Shown here: positions 12,539-23,920 of the stretch, piece by piece | How the letters are laid out: every line of letters begins with the position of its first letter | How positions within the stretch are numbered: the first letter of the stretch is position 1 | NCBI GenBank assembly: GCA_019137255.1 | Contig: WPDH01000083.1 | Location: 1-38,414 of the forward strand | Source: Corinectria fuckeliana | Taxonomy: Eukaryota > Ascomycota > Sordariomycetes > Hypocreales > Nectriaceae | Length of the DNA: 38,414 nucleotides | Direction: 5' to 3' | Translations under genes and position numbers: made by a program | The notes under the pieces: model-generated | Databases searched by the model: none | Seen by the model: only the letters and a program-made list of their open reading frames with translations | What the model was told of the DNA's origin: nothing

Positions 12539-13450
12539 GCTTTATAACTATCTTAGTATATAAAAAGTAGTTAAAAAAGGTCTTTATTAAGAAAATAAAG
12601 CTAGAAAACCTAACTTAATAGCAGATCTTAATTCTTAATAGCTTTACTAGTTATATCTCTATCTAATTCTAATTTTAAGTATTATTTTATTAAATTTAGG
12701 TTATTTATTTACCTTCTTATAGCTTATATATTATATAGCTACTTAATATAAGTATATTTAGCCTAATTAAGCATACTTTTAAATATTATATATACTAGTA
12801 TTTCTCTTTTATATTAATAGCTCCTATTTTAAAGTAATACTTTTTAGAGTGTTATAAAATAGCTTTAAAAGAAGATATAACTAAGAGGAACCTCTAAGGT
12901 GGTTTTTCTAAAGTAGAAATATAGCTAGTTAATATAAAAAAGCTATTAGTATATATTATAATTACTAACTAAGCACTATAGGCAGAAATAACACCTTATA
13001 CCCTAAAGTATTAAAAGATTATATAAGATAGTATTTCTTATATACTAAGAAATAAAGATAAGCTTATAAGCTAGCTTAATTTACTGTAAAGTGATCTTAG
13101 CAGCTTTAATTATACTATCTAAGAGATAAAGAGAAAAGCTAGTAATATGCTTAATTATTAGACTATAAAAATTATTAAATTAAGATATAAAATTATATAT
13201 TTAGAAGACTAAATAAGATCACAAAAGGTTATAAGAAGAAAGATAGTTAAATTTAACCTAATTGCTGTTTTTCTAATATATATAAAGATTATAAAAGCTA
13301 AGAGTAAGACTATAAAGAAAAAGAGAGAAAAAAGGTATATTCTACCTGCCCTAATAGAAAAAATCTCTAAAAAAGTAGACAGTTTAACTATAAATAGTAT
13401 AATAAATATATTCTAGTCTTAGCTAGTTATTTTCTATTATATTTATTAAG

Positions 13451-15972
13451 GAATGCAGCTTTAAAGTCTGATCAAAAACGCGGTCTGCTGCGCGGGATAC
13501 AGGTGCGCGCGGGATGCTAGGTCCCCACCCTACATACTTAGCTAAATAGTCTACAGCCAGCTAGAGTGCTAATTCTAGCGCAGTGGATTTTTCGGGAGCG
13601 GCAATGATTGGCGCGGGGCATGGAGGAAACTCTCAACAATTGGGGAGAAGGCCTTTCCATTTCATTCCGGGCAGGAGCCTGAATGAATTGGGGTGGAGGT
13701 GCAATATAATCAGATTTGGGGTATGGGCATTAGTTGGTTGAGCCCCTTGACGCTGACGGATGGACGGCAATAGTTTGTTGGAATGTAGAGTGCTGCATAT
13801 TAACAGGAGTGTGAGTGTGTGATGACGGAGCGGTCCTGCTGTTGTAGGCCTAAGGCATTTGTGTTGAATGATGGGGAGCGATAAGCAGGGGTCTTGAATA
13901 CAGTGTGAGTATACAGTGCTGGGTCATATCGGGGACAGTAGAGAGGAGTGAGCGCGATCAATTTCATCTGGATCCAAAGAATGCCCCAGGCTCGGCAGCA
14001 TAAGTTAGCTAACAGATAGCTTTCATTACAGACTTCCTTGACGATTAAAGGGGCTCTTAATGGAAAAAATTCTTAATCTAAACGTAAACCGAATGTTTGA
14101 ACCATCGGAGTAAATGGCTTTTTGCATGCGCTCATCTCCAGATCCAGGACCAAAGTCGCATGCTGTCGGGTCTAATTAAGGATGGATGCCGATAGTATGT
14201 ACCTAAGCTAGGTAGTCTGTACATTGCTATTGTGGTGACGTGGATGACATTGTGCCGACTGATACATGGACATACAGGTTGCATCTACCCTCCCCTGACC
14301 CCAATCCTTCCCGACGGCTCTCGCTCGGTGTCTCGGTTCAGAGGAAGCGGATGGATGAATTGGATGCAGAGGTCGGACGAACCATTGAGCGGGCCCAGCA
14401 ACAAGAAGGCCCCGAGCCTACGAGAGAGATGGTGAGAAGTGGCCCCACTCCGATCCCGACAGGCTCTCAACACCCCCGGAGCGGCTCACGCAGGTGGGAG
14501 CACACACGCCCCGCCTGCCTAGGCACACGCCGCAGTGTCGCAGCATGAAGTGGTGGTGGTGCGTAAGCTGAAGGTTAGCAACAGCAAAGCACCGACTCCC
14601 CGTTCACCGACGGAGGGAAAGAGCCCGACACTTCATGAATCCTCGGCCGTCTCTCGCGAGGACGTGGTCGCGCCGAACCTCCGATAAAGGGGGCCTTTGG
14701 CGTGGTGTGACGGTCCGGGGAAGAGCTGGTGATGCGGGATGATCTTTCGGTCAAGGATGGGTAGGGATAGGACAGCGGACTTGTATTAAACTTGACAGAT
14801 GGAAGCCTGGTTCTTTTTCGCACCTTCTTGGAACCTTCTTTCCTGCTCGGTTTCCTCTCCTTTTGCGACGCTCTCCAGCGAATATCCCGTTTTATATACC
14901 TCTACACCCTTTCACGCACACAGCCCGACGAATTCACGACGACGACGACGCATTAATCAAATACTCCCCCATGAATACAATTCAACAAACACAAGAAGAA
15001 GAGGAAGAACAAGAACAAGAACAAGAACAAGAACAAGAAGAGAAATAGAACGCCTGCCTCGCGTTCAACTCGACCGATCCATCACCAAAGCTAGTAGCTG
15101 CTCATTCAGTAAGTCAGTCTGTCTATCCAGCCCGGACCTGCCTCCCTTGTACGAATACACACGGCCGGGTTCCGACGCGGAGCCCGGGATGGATGGATGG
15201 ATGGATGGATCGCGTGGTTGATCGGGCAGTTTTTGCTCTCATCTCACCTCACCTCTTCCATCCATCATCCATCCATGACATCCCATTGCGACGGACAGAA
15301 CTCCGGGAAAACAAACTTGCACGCCCACCCTTAGAAACTCCTACTAGTCCATCCCACGCACTAAGAAAAATAACCCCGGGCCCACTAGGCCACTGGCGCG
15401 GGAGCTTCAATGCAATTCCCGCGGCGGGACTTGCTGAGGAGTGGATGGAGAGACCCTGAAGCTTGCTTGCTTGCTGAAGCCTGCCTTTTCTGTCTCAATG
15501 GGTTGCGCCCGACTCCACCACCAATTTTTTTTTCTTGGGGGGGGAGTCCATCTTGTTTGCTCTCCGGCTGACTTGGCTTGTCTCCCAACAGTTCTAGCGT
15601 AGTGCGTCTCTCCCCAGGTGCCGCAGCATCTACTCCATATTTGCCCTTGCATTGCCCGCATTTTCGCGATCGACTCGGAACCCGTCTTCCTCTCTTCTCA
15701 TCTCTTCTCTAATCCTCGCTTTTCCCTCTACCCCTCAGATCCATCTCAAGCCAAACCTACCGAAAAGGCAATTGCAAGACACGCGGCTGTTCTTACAAAG
15801 GGGACCCAATCCAAATCCCTCTATTCCCTCCAGCGTCCAATTCTACCCGACCCCTCTGTATTTTTAGCGCGTACACCACCGAGCGCCCGCCAACCCAACG
15901 CAAAAAGCTCCCCCTGGGTGTCTTTTTTCTCTCCTTCAGCCGGAGCTACCCCTGCCTTTCTGCCGCCGGTTC
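13451..15972. other. Non-coding upstream region of ACC1 with microsatellites
   Basis: About 2.5 kb of GC-normal DNA between the transposon block and ACC1. The open frames here are short, overlap on both strands and show no family resemblance, so I annotate none. It contains an (AAGAAC)n tract at about 15004-15040, (GGAT)n at 15187-15210, a (GCTT)n run at about 15462-15475, and CCATCATCCATCCATG-type repeats near 15260. These simple repeats probably lie in the distal promoter. Confidence 0.6.
15109..15591 (+). other. Candidate intron in the ACC1 5' leader
   Basis: A consensus donor GTAAGT at 15109-15114 can pair with an acceptor ending at 15591 (CTCCCAACAG) preceded by a CTGAC branch point at 15568-15572, 19 bases before the AG. 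If the transcript starts upstream of 15109, this 483-nt intron would be removed from the leader. Both sites are good by eye, but transcription from so far upstream is not shown by the sequence. Confidence 0.25.
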
Positions 15973-16128
15973 ATGACGAGACAGCGACAAAGTCCATCGC
16001 AGTCCGTCCATCCTCACGAAGCAAACAACACACACCTCTCCTCTTCTCGCCCTCCCTCCTCTTCGCCCTCCCCCCTCCCCCCTTCCCCCTTTACACACAA
16101 ACAAACTCGCATAACGCAAACGCCATGA
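15973..16128 (+). CDS. Candidate uORF whose stop overlaps the ACC1 start codon
   Basis: ATG at 15973 is the only ATG between 15592 and the ACC1 start. It opens a 51-codon frame, rich in Ser and Pro, that ends in TGA at 16126-16128. That TGA shares its first two bases with the ACC1 ATG (ATGA overlap at 16125-16128). If the leader includes this ATG, ACC1 translation would depend on leaky scanning or reinitiation. Against this, the CT-rich tract at 16034-16092 may place the main transcription start downstream of the uORF. Confidence 0.3.
   Translation: MTRQRQSPSQSVHPHEANNTHLSSSRPPSSSPSPLPPSPFTHKQTRITQTP
16034..16092 (+). promoter_or_regulatory. CT-rich tract upstream of ACC1 (core-promoter CT box)
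   Basis: A nearly pure pyrimidine stretch (CTCTCCTCTTCTCGCCCTCC and on), followed by ACACACAAACAAACTCGC and the ATG 33 bases later. In filamentous fungi such CT boxes commonly lie just upstream of transcription starts of strongly expressed housekeeping genes. I infer a start site near 16090-16100. Confidence 0.45.
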
Positions 16129-19100
16129 CTGAGATCTCAGCTGGTGCCCCAGATGGCGCCAATGGGCGGTCGGTGCCCTACGTCAATGGCAAAGCGTCGT
16201 ATGCCGAGAAGTTTGGCATCGCAGACCACTTCATAGGGGGCAACCGGCTGTCGAATGCCGCCCCTAGCAAGGTCAAGGACTTTGTTGCCCAAAACTACGG
16301 TCACACTGTTATTACCAACGTGAGAATCCCCCCTTCCAACTGTTGCTTGCTGGGCCCCCAACCATTTCCTGGCCTCGGGAGCAGAATCCTAATGACTATG
16401 GGCTGGGCTTGGGTGCTTCCCTCGAACCCAGGTGCCTGCGCAACGGACTGTCTCGCTGACCAGCACCGTCCTTTTAGGTTCTTATCGCCAACAACGGTAT
16501 CGCCGCCGTCAAGGAGATTCGATCAGTCCGAAAATGGGCCTACGAGACGTTCGGCGACGAGCGAGCCATCCACTTCACCGTCATGGCTACCCCCGAAGAT
16601 CTGAGTTCCAACGCAGACTACATCCGAATGGCAGACCACTACGTCGAGGTCCCCGGCGGTACAAACAACCACAACTACGCCAACGTGGAACTGATCGTGG
16701 ATATTGCCGAGCGCATGAACGTCCACGCGGTGTGGGCTGGATGGTGAGTGCTTCCCCAACATTTTCTCGCCCGCATTGGTTTTACCCCCACCAATACGGG
16801 ATAGCCGGATTGCCGTCGCGGAAGCTTACATCTGTGCCACAGGGGCCACGCTTCCGAGAACCCTAAGCTGCCAGAGTCGCTGGCAGCCTCTCCCAAGAAG
16901 ATTGTCTTCATTGGCCCTCCCGGGTCTGCCATGCGATCGCTTGGTGACAAGATTTCCTCAACAATCGTAGCACAACACGCCGATGTGCCATGTATTCCCT
17001 GGTCAGGTACCGGTGTGAGAGAAGTCCAGTTGGACGACAAGGGTATTGTCACTGTCGCTGATGACATCTACGCCAAGGGCTGCGTGAACTCGTGGGAGGA
17101 GGGTCTTGTGAAGGCCAAGGAGATTGGTTTCCCCATCATGATCAAGGCTTCTGAGGGTGGTGGTGGCAAGGGTATCCGAAAGGCCGACTCCGAGGAGAGC
17201 TTCGAGGAGCTCTACAAGGCCGCTGCTAGCGAGATTCCCGGATCTCCCATGTTCATCATGAAGCTGGCTGGCAACGCCCGACATTTGGAGGTTCAGCTGC
17301 TGGCTGACCAGTACGGCAACAATATCTCCCTCTTTGGCCGAGATTGCTCCGTTCAGCGACGTCATCAGAAGATTATCGAAGAGGCCCCTGCCACCATCGC
17401 CAAGCAGGAAACCTTCAAGGCCATGGAGGATGCCGCCGTCCGTCTCGGAAAGCTGGTCGGTTACGTCTCCGCCGGTACCGTCGAGTACCTCTACTCGCAT
17501 TCCGACGACAAGTTCTACTTCCTGGAGCTCAACCCCAGACTTCAGGTCGAGCATCCTACCACTGAGATGGTTAGTGGTGTGAACCTGCCTGCCGCCCAGC
17601 TGCAGATTGCCATGGGCGTGCCCCTCCACAGAATCCGCGACATTCGATTGCTGTACGGTGTCGACCCCAAGACATCGAGCGAGATCGACTTTGAGTTTAA
17701 GAACGAAGAGAGCCCCGAGAGTCAGCGACGACCTCGCCCCAAGGGTCACTGCACGGCCTGCCGAATCACCTCTGAAGACCCTGGCGAGGGCTTCAAGCCC
17801 TCCAACGGTGTCATGCACGAGCTGAACTTCCGAAGTAGTTCCAATGTTTGGGGTTATTTTTCCGTTGCTGCTCACGGTGGTATTCACAGCTTCTCCGACA
17901 GTCAGTTCGGTCACATTTTCGCCTACGGCGAGAGCCGATCAGCGTCGCGGAAACACATGGTTATTGCCCTCAAAGAGCTTAGCATTCGTGGTGATTTCCG
18001 AACCACGGTCGAGTACCTCATCAAGCTTCTCGAGACAGAAGCTTTTGAGGACAACACCATCTCCACTGGTTGGCTAGACGATCTTATCTCTAAGCGCCTT
18101 ACTGCCGAGCGTCCTGACACCATGCTTGCCGTCGTGTGCGGTGCCATCACCAAGGCCCACATTGCCAGCGAAGACTCTCTGGCTGAGTACCGCGCTGGTC
18201 TCGAGAAGGGTCAGGTGCCCCCGAAGGAGATCCTCAAGACCGTCTTTACCATCGACTTCATTTACGAGGGTTATCGGTACAAGTTCACCGCCACCCGTGC
18301 CAGCGCCGATAGCTACCACCTTTTCGTCAATGGCTCCAAGTGTTCAGTTGGTGTCCGTGCTCTGAGCGATGGTGGTCTGCTGATTCTTCTCAGCGGACGC
18401 AGTCACAACGTCTACTGGAAGGAGGAGGTCGGCGCCACTCGTCTCTCCGTCGACGGCAAGACCTGCTTGCTGGAGCAGGAGAACGACCCTACCCAGCTTC
18501 GAACCCCCAGCCCTGGTAAGCTGGTCAAGTACATCGTCGAGAACGGATCCCACGTCCGCGCTGGCCAGACCTACGCCGAAGTCGAGGTCATGAAGATGTA
18601 CATGCCTCTGATTGCCCAAGAGGACGGTATGGTGCAGCTCATCAAGCAGCCCGGTGCTACCCTCGAAGCTGGTGACATTCTCGGCATTTTGGCTCTCGAC
18701 GACCCCAGTCGCGTGAAGCAGGCCCAGGCTTTCGTCGAGAAGCTCCCTGATTATGCCGACCCTGTCATCATCGGCGGCAAGACATCTCAGCGCTTCTCTC
18801 TCCTCTACAGTACCCTGCACAACATTCTACAGGGTTACGACAACTCCGTCATTATGCTGCCGACCTTGAAGGAGCTTATCGAAGTTCTCCGCAACCCCGA
18901 CCTGCCCTACAGCGAGTGGAATGCCCAGTTCTCGGCGCTGCATGCTCGTATGCCCCATAAGCTCGATGCCCAGTTTACTCAGATAGTGGACCGCGCAAAG
19001 TCCCGCCACGTTGAATTCCCTGCCAAGTCCTTGAGCAGGGCCTTCCACAAGTTCCTCGAGGACCATGTTGCTTCCGGTGATTCTGAGCTTCTGAAGAGCA

Positions 19101-22100
19101 CTCTCGCCCCCCTGACCGATGTCCTCGACATGTATGCCGATGGCCAGAAGGCGCGAGAGCTTCATGTGATCCAGGGTTTGCTCGACCACTTCTACGACGT
19201 TGAGGCGCTTTTCATGAACCAACTACAGGAGGAGGCAGTCATCCTGAAGCTCCGTGATCAGAACAAGGAAGACATGCCCAAGGTTGTCCAGACGGTTCTG
19301 TCTCACAGTCGCGTCAGTGCCAAGAGCTCACTCATCCTCGCCATCCTCGAGGAGTACCGCCCCAACAAGCCCAACGTCGGCAGCATCCCCAAGCTCCTCC
19401 GCGAGACTCTCCGCAAGCTCACGGAGCTTCAGGTCTCACGCTCGACCTCCAAGGTCTCGCTCAAGGCTCGCGAGATTATGATCCAGTGCTCGCTTCCTTC
19501 GCTGGAGGAGCGCACCACCCAGATGGAGCACATTCTGCGCTCCTCCGTCATCGAGTCGCGATACGGTGAGTCTGGCTGGGACCACCGAGAGCCTAGCCTA
19601 GACATCATCAAGGAGGTCGTCGACTCCAAGTACACCGTCTTCGATGTCTTGCCCCTCTTCTTCGCCCACGACGACGCCTGGGTCTCACTAGCCGCGCTCG
19701 AGGTTTACGTTCGACGTGCCTACCGTGCGTACATTCTAAAGCAGATTGAGTACCACCAGGACGAGTCCGACCTGCCCCAGTTCGTCTCCTGGGACTTCCA
19801 GCTCCGAAAGATTGGACAGTCTGAGTACGGTCTCCCTCTCGCGTCCGCTGCTCCCTCCACTCCGGCTACCCCTGTTGGTGGAGAGTTCAAGTTCAATCGC
19901 ATTCATTCCATCAGCGACATGTCTTACCTGACCCAGAAGTGGGAGGAGGAGCCGACCCGCAAGGGTGTCATCGTTCCTTGCAAGTACATCGATGATGCTG
20001 AGGATCTGATCCAGAAGGCTCTGGAGGCTCTTGCCGTCGGGCAGAAGCAGAAGAAGTCACGCACTACTCCTGGTCTTATCCCCGACCTGAGCGGCAAGCG
20101 CAAGCCTGCCCAGCCCAAGCACGACGAGGAGGAGCTGTCTGCTGTCATCAACGTTGCCATCCGGGATTCTGAGAGCCACGGCGACCAGGAGACTCTGGAG
20201 CGCATCGTCCCCATTGTTGAGCAATTCAAGGATGAGCTCCTAGCTCGTGGCGTCCGCCGCATCACCTTCATCTGCGGCCACAGCGACGGCTCGTTTCTCG
20301 GATACTACACCTTCCGTGGTCCTGAGTACAACGAGGATGACAGCATTCGACACATCGAACCGGCTCTTGCTTTCCAGCTTGAGCTTGCCCGTCTGTCCAA
20401 GTTCCACATCAAGCCTATGTTCACTGAGAACAAGAATATCCACATGTACGAAGGTGTTGGCAAGACAGTGGACACTGACAAGCGATACTTTACTCGTGCC
20501 GTCATTCGACCTGGCCGTCTTCGTGATGAGATTCCTACTGCTGAGTACCTGATCTCCGAGGCTGACCGTGTCATCAACGACATCTTCGATGCTATGGAGA
20601 TTATTGGCAACAACAACTCCGATCTCAACCAGATCTTCATCAACTTCACTCCCGTGTTCCAGCTCCAGCCCCGCGAGGTCGAGGAAAGTCTTCAGGGCTT
20701 CTTGGACCGATTCGGTATTCGTGGCTGGAGACTCCGTGTCTCCCAGGTAGAGATTCGCATTATTTGCACGGATCCTCAGACTGGTGCCCCTTACCCTCTC
20801 CGTGTCGTTGTGACCAACACCTCCGGATACATCGTCGATGTCGACATGTATGCGGAGCGCAAGTCTGAGAAGGGTGAGTGGGTTTTCCACAGCATTGGTG
20901 GCACCAAGGAGAAGGGTCCCATGCATCTGATGCCCGTCTCTGCTCCTTACGCCACTAAGAACTGGCTCCAACCTAAGCGATACAAGGCCCATCTCATGGG
21001 TACTCAGTACGTGTATGATTTTCCCGAGCTGTTCCGCCAGGCTATTCAAAACACCTGGGCCAAGGCCACCAAGGAGCAGCCTGCGCTGGCTGCCCAGCAG
21101 CCCAAGCCCGGTGACTGCATCACCTTCACCGAGCTCGTCCTTGACGACAAGGACAACTTGGATGAGGTGAACCGCGAGCCTGGCACCAATACCCGCGGTA
21201 TGGTTGGCTGGATCTTCCGAGCCAGAACCCCCGAGTACCCCAACGGCCGCCGCTTCATTGTCATTGCCAACGACATTACCTACAAGATTGGTTCGTTCGG
21301 CCCCAAGGAAGATGACTTCTTCTACAAGTGCACGGAGCTGGCCCGCAAGCTGGGTATCCCCCGTATCTACCTGTCGGCCAACTCTGGTGCTCGTCTTGGT
21401 CTCGCCGATGAGCTCATGGGCTACTTTAGGGTCGCTTGGAACGATGTTAACAAGCAGGATCAAGGCTTCCGCTACCTATACCTCCCTGAGGAGCACAAGA
21501 AGCGTTTCGAAAATGATGTTGTCACTGAGGAGATTTCGGAGGATGGCGAGAAGCGACACAAGATTGTCACCATCATTGGCAAGGAGGAGGGCCTCGGTGT
21601 CGAATGCTTGAGGGGATCTGGTCTCATTGCTGGTGCCACTTCCAGGGCGTACAACGATATCTTCACCATCACTCTAGTCACCTGCCGATCAGTTGGTAAG
21701 TTAACACTCTAGGCGTCCAAAAAGCATATTTCTAACATTATCCAGGTATCGGTGCCTACCTTGTCCGTCTCGGCCAGCGAGCGGTTCAGATTGAGGGCCA
21801 GCCCATCATTCTTACCGGTGCTCCTGCGCTGAACAACCTACTTGGTCGTGAGGTGTACACCTCTAACCTGCAGCTGGGTGGCACCCAGATTATGTACCGC
21901 AACGGTGTGTCTCATATGACGGCCAACGACGACTTTGCTGGTGTCTCCAAGATTGTCGAGTGGATGTCGTTTGTTCCCGAGAAGCGCAACAGCCCCGTGC
22001 CGGTCAGCCCCAGCGTCGATGACTGGAACCGTGATATTGTGTACACCCCTCCCCAGAAGCAGGCTTATGACGTCCGGTGGATGATTGGCGGCCGCGACGG

Positions 22101-23283
22101 CGACGACGGCTTTGAGCATGGTCTGTTCGACAAGGACTCATTTGTCGAGACGCTCGGTGGCTGGGCCAAGACGGTGGTTGTCGGTCGTGCTCGCCTTGGC
22201 GGTATCCCCATGGGTGTCATCGCGGTCGAGACTCGCTCAGTAGAGAACATCACCCCCGCCGACCCTGCCAACCCCGACTCTATGGAGCAGGTTAGCAACG
22301 AGGCCGGTGGTGTTTGGTACCCCAACTCGGCTTTCAAGACTGCACAGGCCATCAACGACTTCAACAACGGCGAGCAGCTGCCCCTGATGATCCTTGCCAA
22401 CTGGCGAGGCTTCTCCGGTGGCCAGCGCGACATGTACAACGAAGTCCTCAAATACGGTTCGTTCATCGTCGACGCCCTCGTCAAGTTCGAGCAGCCCATC
22501 TTCGTCTACATCCCACCCCACGGTGAGCTTCGTGGTGGATCTTGGGTCGTCGTCGATCCTACCATCAACCCAACCGCCATGGAGATGTACGCCGATGTGG
22601 AGGCGCGTGGTGGTGTCCTGGAGCCCGAGGGTATGGTTGGTATCAAGTACCGCAAGGACAAGCAGATTCACACCATGGCCCGCATGGACCCTATTTACGC
22701 TGGCTTGAAGAAGCAGCTCGAGGACCTCAGCCTGTCTCAGGAGGAGACGGAGGAGATTAAGAAGAAGATGACGTTCCGCGAGAAGCTGCTGCTGCCCGTC
22801 TACGCTCAGATTGCTGTGCAGTTTGCCGACCTTCACGACCGTGCCGGCCGCATGAAGGCCAAGGGTGTCATCCGCGATGCTCTGGAGTGGCCCAACGCGC
22901 GCCGATACTTCTACTGGCGCCTACGCCGTCGTCTCAACGAGGAGTACATCCTCCGCCGCATGGCGGCCAGCATCCTGACTACCGCGAGCGGCCAACCCAC
23001 GGCCAAGGCTACAGAGACGCGCGCCAAGTACTTGCACTTGCTGCGCAGCTGGTCTGGCATCGTCGACTGGGAGAAGGATGACCGTGCCGTGACGGAGTGG
23101 TACGAGTCGGAGCGCAAGATGATTGGAGAGAAGGTGGACACGCTCAAGTCGGAGGTGCTTGCGGCCGAGGTGGCCAGCGTCGTCCGTGGCCACGCCAAGG
23201 CTGGATGGACTGGTGTGCGCGAGGTGCTGAGAGTGATGCCCGTGGAGGAGCGCGAGCAGATTCTCAAGTACCTTCAGCAGTAG
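16125..23283 (+). CDS. ACC1: Acetyl-CoA carboxylase, multidomain cytosolic form
   Basis: Carboxylates acetyl-CoA to malonyl-CoA with ATP and bicarbonate through biotin, the committed step of cytosolic fatty-acid synthesis. Exons 16125-16319, 16478-16743, 16843-21695 and 21746-23283; introns start GTGAGA, GTGAGT and GTAAGT, and the joined frame is 2283 aa, the usual fungal size. Biotin carboxylase lies at about residues 50-550, with the ATP-grasp loop GGGGKG at 259-264, HQKIIEEAP near 325 and ELNPRLQVEHPTTE near 382. The biotinyl site EVMKM has its lysine at 738. A central linker domain follows. The carboxyltransferase has NSGAR at 1667-1671 and RGFSGGQRDMY from 1992. Start chosen at the first ATG of the family frame (CGCCATGA); no mitochondrial leader is apparent. 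All expected motifs are present, so the gene is intact. It is convergent with the BolA gene, 637 bp away. Confidence 0.98.
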
Positions 23284-23920
23284 AGGTAGATTCCAGGAGC
23301 GTTCGTCACTTGTGTTTTTAGAGGCGATTCATGTGGGCACTGATTTTATGGTACCATTTTGTCACGACTTTATTAGTGGAGGATAGAAAACACGGGCCGG
23401 CTGTGTAAGAGGCGTTAGGGACTTGATAGTTCAGGGCAGCATGATTTCAATTACGACCACTTGAGATAATCTCGGGTTTGAGACTTGACTCACTCTCGAT
23501 GCAAGTGGAAGACCATCTGGGCGGCGAGAGCTGAGCCGAGTTTAGTTTACCACTACTTAGTATACAAGAGAGGATCCAAATATGTTATCGCCGTCGTCAT
23601 TAAGAGGATGACTGTATGATAGATGGTGGAGGCGTAGTTTCCTCCGAGGTCGGTGCTTAGGTGCGGCAATCAGGTTCCCCTTTCTTGGATAGATGCAGAC
23701 CGCAACTCCGTCTCGTAATCGTAGTCGCCAGCCCTTTCTAGCCGATGCTCCCAATCGTTAACGCTTCTTGCAGCGATGTCAATGCCCGATGCCACGCTGC
23801 TACCATGAAATAAAAGACAGTGAATCTCGTCATCGTACAGTCGTTTCGTCTGTGTCGCAATTGCTCCGACACGCAACCTTGCTTGATAGTCGTCTCTCGT
23901 TTGGTCCTCCTCCTGCCCTC
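23284..23920. other. Intergenic region between convergent genes
   Basis: 3' flanks of ACC1 (plus) and BOL3 (minus). No coding frame, RNA gene or repeat recognised; no canonical AATAAA was seen near the ACC1 stop. Confidence 0.6.

Larger units (their letters stand above)
600..13000 (+). pseudogene. Relic of a pogo/Fot1-type (Tc1/mariner) transposase, split by the Gypsy insertion
   Basis: Reading the plus strand and allowing RIP-type stops, frame 1265-1528 gives a DDE transposase core. It has IYNLD near 1274 (family pattern IYNfDE), then GKVI, then a FLGINL-like block near 1450. The frame stops at the Gypsy LTR at 1528/1529 and resumes after the second target-site copy at 12544 in the same phase. 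The continuation shows YKK-stop-LKKVF (family W at the stop), an LNSFTSY block (LxDGHxSH in the family), LPSYS (LPxHxSH) and near 12,850 the C-terminal ECYKIALKEDITKRNLQGGF block typical of pogo/Fot1 proteins. The protein is dead. The N-terminal helix-turn-helix part (about 600-1250) is too mutated to read, so outer limits are approximate and terminal inverted repeats were not located. Confidence 0.75.
1..13450. repeat. RIP-degraded AT-rich transposon block
   Basis: The whole stretch is visibly AT-rich, with TpA in great excess and CpA/TpG nearly missing on both strands, which is the outcome of C-to-T mutation at CpA by repeat-induced point mutation in ascomycetes. Coding relics are full of TAG and TAA where TGG, CAA, CAG or CGA would be expected. 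The block ends abruptly near 13,450, where GC-rich words such as ACGCGGTCTGCTGCGCGGG appear. It contains the nested elements listed separately. The part left of about 580 holds no coding relic I could read; it is probably the flank of the DNA transposon or another dead repeat. Confidence 0.9.

Noticed and set aside
14232..15588. Several 60-140 codon frames upstream of ACC1
   Set aside because: They overlap on both strands, are driven by microsatellites (Glu/Gln and Asp/Gly/Trp/Met repeats), and show no domain or splice support.
15618..16604. 328-codon frame overlapping the ACC1 start
   Set aside because: Does not begin with ATG, is low-complexity Ser/Pro, runs through the ACC1 first exon in the wrong phase after intron 1, and matches no family.
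20240..21463. 407-codon antisense open frame across ACC1 (and others at 17003-17914, 18344-18820 and 22237-22836)
   Set aside because: These mirror the codon bias of the strongly coding ACC1 strand; composition is Leu/Val/Gly/Asp-rich without domains, and ACC1 itself is certain.
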